Shown: in pieces, positions 51,809 to 60,203 of the stretch
Layout: each line of letters begins with the position of its first letter
Numbering within the stretch: position 1 is the stretch's first letter
Source: Alteribacillus bidgolensis
GTDB lineage: Bacteria; Bacillota; Bacilli; Bacillales; Marinococcaceae
DNA length: 64,000 nt
NCBI RefSeq assembly: GCF_002886255.1
Contig: NZ_KZ614149.1
Location: forward strand, 4,089,272-4,153,271
Direction of reading: 5' to 3'
The notes under the pieces: model-generated
Seen by the model: only the letters and a program-made list of their open reading frames with translations
Told to the model about the DNA's origin: nothing
The model's database searches: none
Program-made: the position numbers and the translations under genes

Positions 51809-52870
51809 ATGCAATTAAAAATCAATAAAACACTAGGTGTTATGTTGGCAGGAGTTTTACTTAGTTTAACAGCTTGCGGGGAAGAGAGTGAAAGTACGGT
51901 TAATGGTGATAATTCAGCCAGTGGGGGAGTGAATATAGCTACACATCCATCTGGCCAAGCTTATAACGGAGCCGGAACTGGTATCGCGGATGTAATAAAA
52001 GACAATTCTGACATGCAAGTATCTGTAAAACCGTATTCTGGTCCTGCTTCATGGATGTCGATTTTTAATGAACAACAAGAAGTGAATGCAGGTTTTCTTT
52101 CTTTGCCTGATGCTGTGTGGGCATACAATGGAGAAAGCGTTTTTGACGAAAGTGAAAATGTTCGAGCACTTGTAAAAGGAAATTTCAATGTTGCAGGGGG
52201 CTACACGGTAGAAGAAGACTCTGGGATAGATAGTTTGACAGATTTAGAAGGGAGAAAAGTGGCGGCAGATTATCCAGGGAACAATATTATCAGCGTAATA
52301 TTCGAAGCGCAGTTAAACTCGGTGGATATGACCTTTGATGACTTAGATCAAGTACCTATTTCAGACCCTAATACTGGTCTTCAAGCGTTAAGAGAGGGAA
52401 GAGTTGAGGCAACATTTACCGGGTCTCCGGAAGCGGCAGGAACATTAGAATTGGATTCTGCAATATCTATTAAGTCACTAAATTTTGGAGATTATACATC
52501 TTCAGAAATAGACAGCATTCCTGAAGAGGAGATAAATGAGTTACAATCCTTAATTCCAGGAGCAGAGGTTATCCCTTATAAAGGCGGTTTCGTACCAGAA
52601 GAAACATCTTTAATTTCATATCCGACTGCCTTTATCGGTCATGCTGAACAACTTTCAGAAGATGACGCGTATAACATTGTTAAATCACTTTGGGAAAATT
52701 ACGAAGAGTTACACCCATTGCATCCTTGGCTTGATTCATGGAAACAAGAAACGATGTTTGATCCTGATATAGAAGTTCCTTACCATCCAGGCGCTGTCGA
52801 ATTTTATAAAGAGATTGGTGTATGGAATGAGGAAGCTGAAGAAAATCAAGAGCAGCTCCTTAATGAATAG
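51809..52870 (+). CDS. TAXI-type TRAP transporter solute-binding lipoprotein 3
   Basis: The 353-residue protein has lipobox SLTAC and the TAXI features GAGTGIADVIKDNSD, KPYSGPASWMSIFNEQQEV, TDLEGRKVAADYPG, QALREGRVEATFTGSPE and PYHPGAVEFYKEIGVW. It differs from TAXI1 and TAXI2 across the binding region, so it may recognise another ligand. AGAAGGAGTAAT sets the start. Its permease follows 31 bp later. Confidence 0.92.
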   Translation: MQLKINKTLGVMLAGVLLSLTACGEESESTVNGDNSASGGVNIATHPSGQAYNGAGTGIADVIKDNSDMQVSVKPYSGPASWMSIFNEQQEVNAGFLSLPDAVWAYNGESVFDESENVRALVKGNFNVAGGYTVEEDSGIDSLTDLEGRKVAADYPGNNIISVIFEAQLNSVDMTFDDLDQVPISDPNTGLQALREGRVEATFTGSPEAAGTLELDSAISIKSLNFGDYTSSEIDSIPEEEINELQSLIPGAEVIPYKGGFVPEETSLISYPTAFIGHAEQLSEDDAYNIVKSLWENYEELHPLHPWLDSWKQETMFDPDIEVPYHPGAVEFYKEIGVWNEEAEENQEQLLNE

Positions 52871-52901
52871 TAACCAATTGAATAGATAAGGAGTTGATAA
52901 A

Positions 52902-54872
52902 ATGGAACCGAATGAAAAGTCCAGATTTAGACAACTTTCGGGCTATCAGTTAAAAGTTTGGAATGCCTTTCTTTTTCTTCTTCCATTGACAGGAATATGT
53001 TACATCTTATCTCTTTATAATTTTTTTAACATCATGATTTATAGAGAACAATATTTTGGTTTATTTCTAGCTTTTGTCTTGTTTACCGTATACCTTGGAG
53101 TTCCAGCAACAAAAAATAAGAAAAATAAGTATAAGGTTCCTTGGTATGACGGGATAGCTGCAGTTTTAGGGCTTGTTACGGGGGGATATATAGCCATATA
53201 CTACCCTGTCATTTTAACAAGTTTTGGAATTGTTTCTACCGAAAGATTAATATTAAGTGCGGTTGCTGTGATTTTGATACTAGAAGCATTAAGAAGGATA
53301 TTTGGATGGGTTCTCACAGGGATCGTTATGTTTGTAATAGCTTATGGGTTTACAGCCCCCTATTTTCCCGGAGCTTTAAAGGGAGAGAGTACGTCTTCAG
53401 GACAACTATTGAACTATCTGTATCTTGACGCTAACAGCCTCCTGTACATGTTGAATATTGCGTCAACAATGGCACTTGCCTTTATATTTCTTGGGCATGT
53501 CCTGATTCAATTTAAAGGAGGAGACATGTTTAACGATTTAGCAATCTCTTTGTTTGGTCGATTTAGAGGGGGACCAGCAAAAATATCAGTGGTAGGATCC
53601 AGTTTTGTCGGCAGTATGACCGGAGGACCTGTATCTAATGTGCTGCTGACTGGAAATATGACTATACCCTTAATGAAAAGAAGCGGATACTCCAAGTCTG
53701 AGTCAGGTGCTATAGAATCCGTAGCTTCCACGGGCGGTTTGATCATTCCTCCTGTCATGGGAATAGCCGCTTTTCTCATTGCAGAAAACCTGGGGATTTC
53801 TTATATGGAAGTTGCTATAGCAGCGATTGTGCCGGCTGTATTGTATTATACTTGTTTATTTACTCAAGTTGACTTAAGAGCAGGGAAGAGAGGGTTAGCA
53901 GCTCTTCCAAAAAATGCAACTCCGCAACTCGGCAAAGTATTAAAGACTGCTTGGATTCTACTTCCTATTTTTGCTGTCTTGATTACTTTATTATTTATAT
54001 GGAGATTCCCGCCATCCACTGGAGCCATCTACACTGCAATCCTTGCCTTTGTTCTATTTACACTTCAAAAGCAGGGAAGAGAACACTTTTTTTCAAAAGT
54101 TAAAGGTTCTTTTATAGATACTGGGAAGACATTACTTGAAATAGGCATAGTATTAGCTGCAGCAGGTTTGATCGTTGGTGTAGTTGGTGTAACGGGTTTG
54201 GGATTCAATTTAGCTCAATCGTTAACCCAAGTAGGGGAACACGGTTTATTTATCTTATTGATAGCTAGTGCCGCTATTTCCATTGTTCTTGGGATGGGAA
54301 TGCCGGCCGTAGCAGCTTATTCGATGGTAGCTGTTTTAATTGCTCCATCATTAATAGAATTAGGCGTTCCACCTATTGCTGCGCATATGTTCGTTTTCTA
54401 CTATTCCATTCTTTCTAGCTTTACACCGCCGATTGCTGTGGCTTGTTTCGCTGCTTCTTCCATAGCGAAAGAAAATCCTCATAAAATTGGATTTGATGCA
54501 GTGAAGCTAGGTATAGTTGCTTACATTGTTCCATTCTTATTTGTATATTCGCCTTCTCTATTATTAGGAAGTGAAGCGGCGCAATCTATACCTTTTATTA
54601 CTGTATCTGTTTTAAGTGTGGTTTTCGGATGTATTTTACTATCAACAGGAATAGTAGGGTATTTATTCGATCACTTACACATTTGGAAAAGGACGCTGGT
54701 TATCGTATTAGCTGTATGTTTGTTTTTCCCTGTCGATGAAACGGCGGCATTTACGCAAATTGTAAATGTAATGGGAGGTCTTTTAGGAATAGCTTTCCTT
54801 TTCGTGGAATGGGTGAAAAGAAAGAATAATAATGTGATTATTCAGGAGAAGAACGTCGAGAAAAGTAATTAA
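52902..54872 (+). CDS. TAXI-TRAP fused permease 3
   Basis: The 656-residue polytopic protein is the third fused TAXI permease: GGPAKISVVGSSFVGSMTGG, ESVASTGGLIIPPVMG, VTGLGFNLAQSL, LGMGMPAVAAYSMV and SSFTPPIAVACFAA. TAAGGAGTTG precedes the ATG. MBL3 starts 51 bp after its stop, so here the hydrolase gene is behind the transporter instead of in front. Confidence 0.92.
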   Translation: MEPNEKSRFRQLSGYQLKVWNAFLFLLPLTGICYILSLYNFFNIMIYREQYFGLFLAFVLFTVYLGVPATKNKKNKYKVPWYDGIAAVLGLVTGGYIAIYYPVILTSFGIVSTERLILSAVAVILILEALRRIFGWVLTGIVMFVIAYGFTAPYFPGALKGESTSSGQLLNYLYLDANSLLYMLNIASTMALAFIFLGHVLIQFKGGDMFNDLAISLFGRFRGGPAKISVVGSSFVGSMTGGPVSNVLLTGNMTIPLMKRSGYSKSESGAIESVASTGGLIIPPVMGIAAFLIAENLGISYMEVAIAAIVPAVLYYTCLFTQVDLRAGKRGLAALPKNATPQLGKVLKTAWILLPIFAVLITLLFIWRFPPSTGAIYTAILAFVLFTLQKQGREHFFSKVKGSFIDTGKTLLEIGIVLAAAGLIVGVVGVTGLGFNLAQSLTQVGEHGLFILLIASAAISIVLGMGMPAVAAYSMVAVLIAPSLIELGVPPIAAHMFVFYYSILSSFTPPIAVACFAASSIAKENPHKIGFDAVKLGIVAYIVPFLFVYSPSLLLGSEAAQSIPFITVSVLSVVFGCILLSTGIVGYLFDHLHIWKRTLVIVLAVCLFFPVDETAAFTQIVNVMGGLLGIAFLFVEWVKRKNNNVIIQEKNVEKSN

Positions 54873-54923
54873 ATCATGGCATTCTCGTTATATACTAATT
54901 TTCTATGGAAAGAAGGATTAACT

Positions 54924-55766
54924 ATGTATGTTAAATTACTTGGAACAGGGAGTCCAAAACCAAACAAAGATAGATCTGGTCCGGCACAGGTAGTGACCGT
55001 TGATGAGACACCAGTATTGGTAGATTGCGGGGAAGGAACGACTCGTCAATTATTAGAATCCAATATAAATCCAGTGGATATTAAACACATTTTGTTTACT
55101 CATTTGCATTCTGATCATGTGTTTGGGTACGGGCATTTTCTATTAGGAGGATGGTCGTTGGGAAGGAAAGAATTGACCATTGCAGGTCCCGCTGGCTTAA
55201 AGGCTTTTCACGAAAAAATTCTGGATATGTTTAAGGAAGATATTGATTATCGTGTTTCTACTCTTGGCATCTCTGAGAAGGGTTTATTGGATGTAAACAT
55301 TATAGAATTACCTGATTCAGGAGGAGAGGTGACTCTTCCTGATGTAAACGTTGATATCACCTCTGCCCCTGTTGTACATAACGTGAAAACGTTTGGATTT
55401 AGATTTCAAAAAGGTGAGGAGTCTATTGTTATTTCAGGAGACACTGCTCCGGTAGATAGTATTGTTCAATTAGCTAAAGATGCAGATATTTTAATCCAAG
55501 ATGCAGCAATTGCATCTTCTGTCGCTAATAACAAAAATTCTGATCCAAATATTCTAAAAATATGGGACATTTTAAAGAAAGAACACTGTACGCCTCAGCA
55601 AGCAGGAGAAATTGCCCAAGAAGCTGGAGTGAAACGTTTAGTGTTAACACATTTACTTCCTAATACAGATGAGGAAGAGGCTTATCAAGAAGCTAGTAAA
55701 CATTTTGATGGGGAAGTTATTGTTGGGGAAGATTTAAAGACTATTGCCATCGAACGAGTTAGATAG
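54924..55766 (+). CDS. MBL-fold metallo-hydrolase 3
   Basis: The ATG at 54924 (MYVKLLGTGSPKPNKD) is preferred over 54876 because homology begins there and AAAGAAGGA precedes it. The 280-residue protein has THLHSDH, GGWSLGRKEL, ISGDTAP, ILIQDA and LTHLLPN. It is a more distant paralog of MBL1 and MBL2 but has the same key residues. Position behind TRAP permease 3 makes the cassette TAXI3-TRAP3-MBL3. Substrate unknown. Confidence 0.85.
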   Translation: MYVKLLGTGSPKPNKDRSGPAQVVTVDETPVLVDCGEGTTRQLLESNINPVDIKHILFTHLHSDHVFGYGHFLLGGWSLGRKELTIAGPAGLKAFHEKILDMFKEDIDYRVSTLGISEKGLLDVNIIELPDSGGEVTLPDVNVDITSAPVVHNVKTFGFRFQKGEESIVISGDTAPVDSIVQLAKDADILIQDAAIASSVANNKNSDPNILKIWDILKKEHCTPQQAGEIAQEAGVKRLVLTHLLPNTDEEEAYQEASKHFDGEVIVGEDLKTIAIERVR

Positions 55767-55814
55767 TTTGTTTAGAAAATCAATCAGCATCAGTAGAAGG
55801 AAAAAATGAAAAAT

Positions 55815-55855
55815 GCAGAGTGTTCTCATGTTTATAAGGAGACTCTGCTTTTTTA
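55815..55855 (+). terminator. Terminator after MBL3
   Basis: GCAGAGT and ACTCTGC arms, then TTTTTT. End of the island. Confidence 0.8.
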
Positions 55856-55913
55856 CTGCTTATCGAATTATACTTTTAAAAATTGTGGATAACTATATTA
55901 ATATTATATGGTC

Positions 55914-56084
55914 TGCATCTAGCTTTAGCACCCAGCCGCTTGGTCCTGTTGCAACACAAAAGTAAGCACCTCTTGAACGTACTTCCAAAGGATATGGTGA
56001 CTTCACACAGGACGTGTGCGTACTCATTAGAAGGTCTTTAACCTTAGCCGAACTTCCTCTTTCAGGGCGTTTGTGCTTTTGTCT
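55914..56084 (+). repeat. Dispersed repeat, copy 2, with inverted core
   Basis: The left end CATCTAGCTTTAGCACCCAG and the right end CAGGGCGTTTGTGCTTTTGT match copy 1 (20036) in the same orientation. The middle (ACTTCCAAAGGATATGGTGA, CACACAGGACGTGTGCGTAC, AGAAGGTC) is the reverse complement of the middle of copy 1. The surrounding 55856-56222 has no other recognisable gene. Confidence 0.7.
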
Positions 56085-56222
56085 CTAATCTTAAATAATA
56101 ATTTTTGTCAAAAAGTTAATTAGTATAGCAATGTATCCGCTTACATTAATTTGCTAAAATTTATATTAAATTCAGAATAGAAAAACCAATAGACAAGTAA
56201 AGGATTCGGTGAGGTGAGCTTA

Positions 56223-56580
56223 ATGAAAGTGATGGATGAGTTACAGCAGTTAAAAGATAATTGGAAAGAAGGTTATTTTCCGCAGTGGCTTATTATGGAT
56301 CCAGAAATATATAAATTAGAACAAGATAAGATTTTTGGAAAAACATGGCTGTTTTTAGGGCATGAATCGGAGATAAAAGAACCGGGTGATTATGTTACAA
56401 GAATGATGGCAGACGATCCGATTATCCTTATGAAAAACAAAAAAGGAGAAATAAAAGGTTTTTTAAATTCTTGCTCTCATCGAGGAACGCGTTTATGTAC
56501 TGAAGACTACGGTAATAAAAAAGCGCATACATGTCCGTATCATGGCTGGACGTATAATCTAGAAGGCGATTTGATTGGTG
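56223..56580 (+). pseudogene. Rieske aromatic-ring dioxygenase alpha subunit, N-terminal fragment
   Basis: About 119 codons from ATG 56223 (after GAGGTGAG) match the start of ring-hydroxylating oxygenase alpha subunits: FPQWLIMDPEIYKLEQDKIF, KTWLFLGHESEI and the Rieske Cys-x-His...Cys-x-x-His ligands in CSHRGTRLC and CPYHGWTYN. Homology stops at GDLIGA near 56580, where a TRAP solute-binding fragment begins in another frame. The catalytic iron domain is lost. Its former substrate is unknown. Confidence 0.85.
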
Positions 56581-56991
56581 CGCGGGGTAGTAGACGGAAC
56601 AGTTGGTCCTATTCACACCTTGCTTGACTTTAGTTTACAAGAAGTTATTGATTATGTAACGGTTGGGGATTTCTATATGACGACCTTCTTTGGGGTGATG
56701 AATCAAAACAGCTGGGATTCTATTAGTGAAGATAATCAAGAAGCTTTAGACGCGATAAAAGGAGAACATATGGTTCAAGTGGCTGGAGAAGTTATCGATG
56801 ACAGATCAGCAGAAGCTGTAGAAGCAGCAGGAGAGGCAGGTGCAGAATTTTATGAGTTAAGTAACGAAGAACGAGAAGAATGGGAGCAATATATGCAGCC
56901 AGCAATTGAAAGTTGGATAGAAGATAAAGAAGAAAAAGGACTTCCAGGACAAGAAATTTATGATAGAGCTGTGGAATTAAGCAATGAGTAA
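56580..56991 (+). pseudogene. DctP-type TRAP solute-binding protein, C-terminal fragment
   Basis: The frame from about 56580 reads RGVVDGTVGPIHTLLDF, VTVGDFYMTTFFGVMNQNSW and KGLPGQEIYDRAVELSNE, which is the C-terminal third of a DctP-family periplasmic-type binding protein. The N-terminal two thirds are missing and it is joined to the Rieske fragment, marking the endpoint of a deletion. It differs in family from the TAXI proteins of the island. Confidence 0.82.
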
Positions 56992-57111
56992 CGTACGAAT
57001 CTTTAAACAATTACGATATTGTTCTATAATAGTTACTTGAAAAAAGGTATTAGAATGGGGACAGTTTATTTTTGATCTCTTATTTGCCAGCTATACGAAT
57101 CTAAAAAGAAG

Positions 57112-57137
57112 AGACAGGGTAATATCCTGTCTTTTTC
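57112..57137 (+). terminator. Terminator before the regulator gene
   Basis: AGACAGG and CCTGTCT arms followed by TTTTC. Confidence 0.8.
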
Positions 57138-57236
57138 TTGTACTTAAAGAATGTTTAACTTTGTTAAAGGATCAAACTATAAGTAAAACTTCAACTTCCG
57201 CCATTTGAACTTTGCGGTAAGCTGAGCTTTTACTAA
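57129..57236 (+). repeat. Dispersed ~105-bp repeat, copy B
   Basis: Partner of 6784-6888; both follow a terminator with a GTCTTTTT tail. It ends 40 bp before the regulator gene. Confidence 0.65.
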
Positions 57237-57275
57237 TTTTACATTACGGTCAATTATAAAAGGAAGGTGAAGAGG

Positions 57276-59147
57276 ATGGCGTTTCATCAAAATGTATTTG
57301 ACTCATTGTCAGAAAAAGACGGAAAGATATACTTAGATGGCGAACGGATGATACTAACCTCCTCCTCTGTTTTTGGAACACTCCGAAAGGACCTTATGGA
57401 AAATATCGGGGAAAACCGAGTGAAGGGATTTCTTATTCGTTATGGTTGGAACTTAGGGGCAAACGATGCAAAAAAAGTACTGAAAAAGAACTTCTCTTCA
57501 ATAGAGGAGATATTGAAACAGGGTCCCATTTTGCATATGATGAAAGGCTATACAAAAGTAAAGACATCCAGCCTGGACATTAAATATAATTCCGATGGCA
57601 CGGTAGATGGCGTTCATGTTGAGGGAGCCTGGACTGATTCTTATGAAGCAGAGGAGCATTTACGTCAGTTTGGGATTGCAGAAGATTCGGTCTGCCATAC
57701 GTTAATTGGCTATGCAAGTGGTTATTATTCAGAAATTTGCCAGCATACTGTCCTTTTTAAAGAAGTGTCTTGTAAAGGAACGGGGGATCGTTCGTGTTAT
57801 TATATTGGAAAAACATTATCAAATTGGGGTGAAGAGATTGAAAAAGAAGTTGAGTATTATAAAAATGCTACGATTGTAAAAGAATTGGAAAGTACGTATG
57901 AAAAACTGCTTGAGGAACGAAACAATCTATCTAAAACATTTGCTGTACATAAGAGAGTTACAGAGGAGCTTACAAGCGGGAATGATTTACAGTCGATTGC
58001 TGATGTTGTGTTCGAAGAGACTGAAATTCCTATAACCATACAGGATTTAAAATTTCAGCTTTTAGCATTTGCTGGCTTACCCCCTGAACGGTATGAAGAA
58101 CTGGAGTTGGATTTTAAATCAAAGTTTGAACAAGAATTTAATAATCATGGATATTTTTCTATAACAAAAAGGGTATCCAGCCCTTCGCACCATCGTATTA
58201 TTACGCCAATTATTCTCGAGAAAAAGCGTGTTGGATACTGTTCCTTTATTTATGGTAACCAGGATAAAGAAGCATTCGAAGTGGATCAAATGATATTAGA
58301 AAGAACGGCAACGGTTTGTTCTCTTTATATGTTAAATGAAAAAAATGCATTTGAAGCAACCGAACGTATGAAGGGACATTTTTTAGAGCAAATACTTAAT
58401 GGGGATTTATTATCTAAGAAAGAAATTTTAAAACGCGGAAGTTACGTTAATATTAATCTTGAAAGACCTTATTATATTGCTGTTTTAAAATATAATAATA
58501 AATACGAAAGTTCAAAAAATGAGTTGTTATTTCATGAAGAATTAATGGAAGCTGTCCTGCAGTATTTTAAAAAACGCACAAATATATTAATTGGACAACG
58601 AAGTGGAAACATTATTTTGCTTATTCAAATCGATTCGTTGGACAAAGACGTTGCACCATTATGTAAACATCTTATGCATTCTTTAGAAGATAATTTTCCT
58701 GGAAGAACATTTAAAGCAGGAATAAGCACGTTAGCTCAACAAATTCAGCAGGCATCGGAACACTATGATGAAGCGGTAACATCTTTACAGATGGCCACTT
58801 CCTCTAATAGTCTTATTCAATTTGAAGATTTAGGTGTTGTAGGCATCATGATTCACTCTAAAAATAAAGAATCCGTAAAGCAAAAAGCAAAACAACTACT
58901 AGGAACGTTGTATGAAGATAAAGTAAATCACGCAGACTTCATTAAAACCCTCTATGTATTTCTATCTAATGGAGGAAACCTTGAAAAGTCAATGGAAGAA
59001 CTTGCTTTATCGATGAGCGGTCTGCGCTATAGGATTAGAAAATTAGAAAAAATGCTTGGACAAGACCTTCGGGATCCAGCATCTGGGTATCAACTTTTAT
59101 TAACGTTACAAGTATTGATTAGTGAAGGTGAAATTAAAATAGAATAG
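57276..59147 (+). CDS. XylR_N/V4R-domain regulator with PucR-type C-terminal helix-turn-helix
   Basis: The ATG at 57276 is 8 bp after GGAAGG; the GTG at 57267 overlaps it. The 623-residue protein begins with the XylR_N and V4R ligand-binding modules (ENIGENRVKGFLIRYGWNLG, VSCKGTGDRSCYYIGKTL, residues about 1-190). A coiled-coil stretch (VKELESTYEKLLEERNNL) leads to a GAF-like or PucR-middle region, and the C-terminal helix-turn-helix is of the PucR/CdaR kind (FLSNGGNLEKSMEELALSMS, RYRIRKLEKMLG). It has no sigma-54 AAA+ domain, unlike XylR/DmpR. It is placed upstream of hpa cluster 2, so it probably activates it in response to a phenolic ligand. Confidence 0.85.
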   Translation: MAFHQNVFDSLSEKDGKIYLDGERMILTSSSVFGTLRKDLMENIGENRVKGFLIRYGWNLGANDAKKVLKKNFSSIEEILKQGPILHMMKGYTKVKTSSLDIKYNSDGTVDGVHVEGAWTDSYEAEEHLRQFGIAEDSVCHTLIGYASGYYSEICQHTVLFKEVSCKGTGDRSCYYIGKTLSNWGEEIEKEVEYYKNATIVKELESTYEKLLEERNNLSKTFAVHKRVTEELTSGNDLQSIADVVFEETEIPITIQDLKFQLLAFAGLPPERYEELELDFKSKFEQEFNNHGYFSITKRVSSPSHHRIITPIILEKKRVGYCSFIYGNQDKEAFEVDQMILERTATVCSLYMLNEKNAFEATERMKGHFLEQILNGDLLSKKEILKRGSYVNINLERPYYIAVLKYNNKYESSKNELLFHEELMEAVLQYFKKRTNILIGQRSGNIILLIQIDSLDKDVAPLCKHLMHSLEDNFPGRTFKAGISTLAQQIQQASEHYDEAVTSLQMATSSNSLIQFEDLGVVGIMIHSKNKESVKQKAKQLLGTLYEDKVNHADFIKTLYVFLSNGGNLEKSMEELALSMSGLRYRIRKLEKMLGQDLRDPASGYQLLLTLQVLISEGEIKIE

Positions 59148-59157
59148 CGATTAAATA

Positions 59158-59198
59158 ACCCCCGCCTGCGTACATGATTTGTGGTACTGGCGGGTTTT
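59158..59198 (+). terminator. Terminator after the XylR_N-type regulator
   Basis: AACCCCCGCC and GGCGGGTTTT arms. Confidence 0.8.
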
Positions 59199-59325
59199 GC
59201 TTTTGTGACAAACAAAAAGTGTTTAAAAAATTAATTTTTTTGAACATTTACTGTCGTAGATTATTGAACATCTATTCGATAGGATAAATATAAAGATTTT
59301 GAATATTTGGGGAAGGAGGAAGGTA

Positions 59326-60162
59326 ATGGAGGTTGTTTATCTTAATTGCCCGTCCGAGGGTTCTATTTCAAATGTTGAATCTCATGTTATGGCTATAGGA
59401 TTTTTTGATGGTATTCATTTAGGTCATCAATATTTACTGGAACATGCAAAGCGGCTGGCAAAACAACAAAATAAAAAATTCACAGCGATGACGTTTTTTC
59501 CCCATCCAAACGAAGTTGTTAAAGGAGAGAAGAACCGAAAGTACTTGACACCTTGGTCTCTGAAAGTGAAGAAAATGGCCAGTATCGGTTGCGAAAAGTT
59601 ATTTGTAGTGAATTTTGATAAACCTTTTGCCGCGCTTTCACCGTACCAATTTATTAACCAATATATATTGAATCTTCAAGCAGCACATGTTGTAGTCGGA
59701 TTTGATTTCACTTTTGGTTTCATGGCAAAAGGGGATACAGACTACTTGCAAAAGGAAGGCTTAAAAAATGGTTTCGGTGTCACTGTTATCTCCAAAAAAA
59801 CATACAACGCAGCAAAAATAAGTTCTACATTAATAAGAAATTTAGTAACGAATGGTGAGGTTCACCTGATTCCCTACTATTTAGGAACCCATTACGAGAC
59901 GGCCGGGAACATATATAGTGTGAGAACGAATCGGTTTGGAACAAAGTCAATGAAGATAGCCATCGATCAAAAGTATTTATTACCAAAACCAGGACTTTAT
60001 CAAATTGAAATTCAAGATGATCAGGGTGAATATCCAGGAAATTTGCGATGTCTTGAAAACGGAAAAACTGAAATCGTTTTAAAAAGAGAAAAACCGATTG
60101 GAAGCAGACTAACTGTTAAATTTTTAAATAAGGTATCAACTGTTCGTATGGCTTCTGTGTAA
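59326..60162 (+). CDS. RibF-like FAD synthetase, second copy
   Basis: The ATG at 59326 follows GGAGGAAGG. The 278-residue protein has the FMN adenylyltransferase motifs GFFDGIHLGH, MTFFPHP, GFDFTFGFMAKG and ISSTLIRNLV. After about residue 180 only PKPGLYQIEI remains of the riboflavin kinase-like barrel and the PTAN motif is absent. It is related to the gene at 26319 but clearly diverged. Like that one it lies beside a flavin-dependent hydroxylase gene, here 41 bp upstream of hpaB2. A dedicated FAD supply is inferred. Confidence 0.83.
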   Translation: MEVVYLNCPSEGSISNVESHVMAIGFFDGIHLGHQYLLEHAKRLAKQQNKKFTAMTFFPHPNEVVKGEKNRKYLTPWSLKVKKMASIGCEKLFVVNFDKPFAALSPYQFINQYILNLQAAHVVVGFDFTFGFMAKGDTDYLQKEGLKNGFGVTVISKKTYNAAKISSTLIRNLVTNGEVHLIPYYLGTHYETAGNIYSVRTNRFGTKSMKIAIDQKYLLPKPGLYQIEIQDDQGEYPGNLRCLENGKTEIVLKREKPIGSRLTVKFLNKVSTVRMASV

Positions 60163-60203
60163 ATTTTTCATAGATACATTATTAAAATATGGAGGTTTTA
60201 ATT

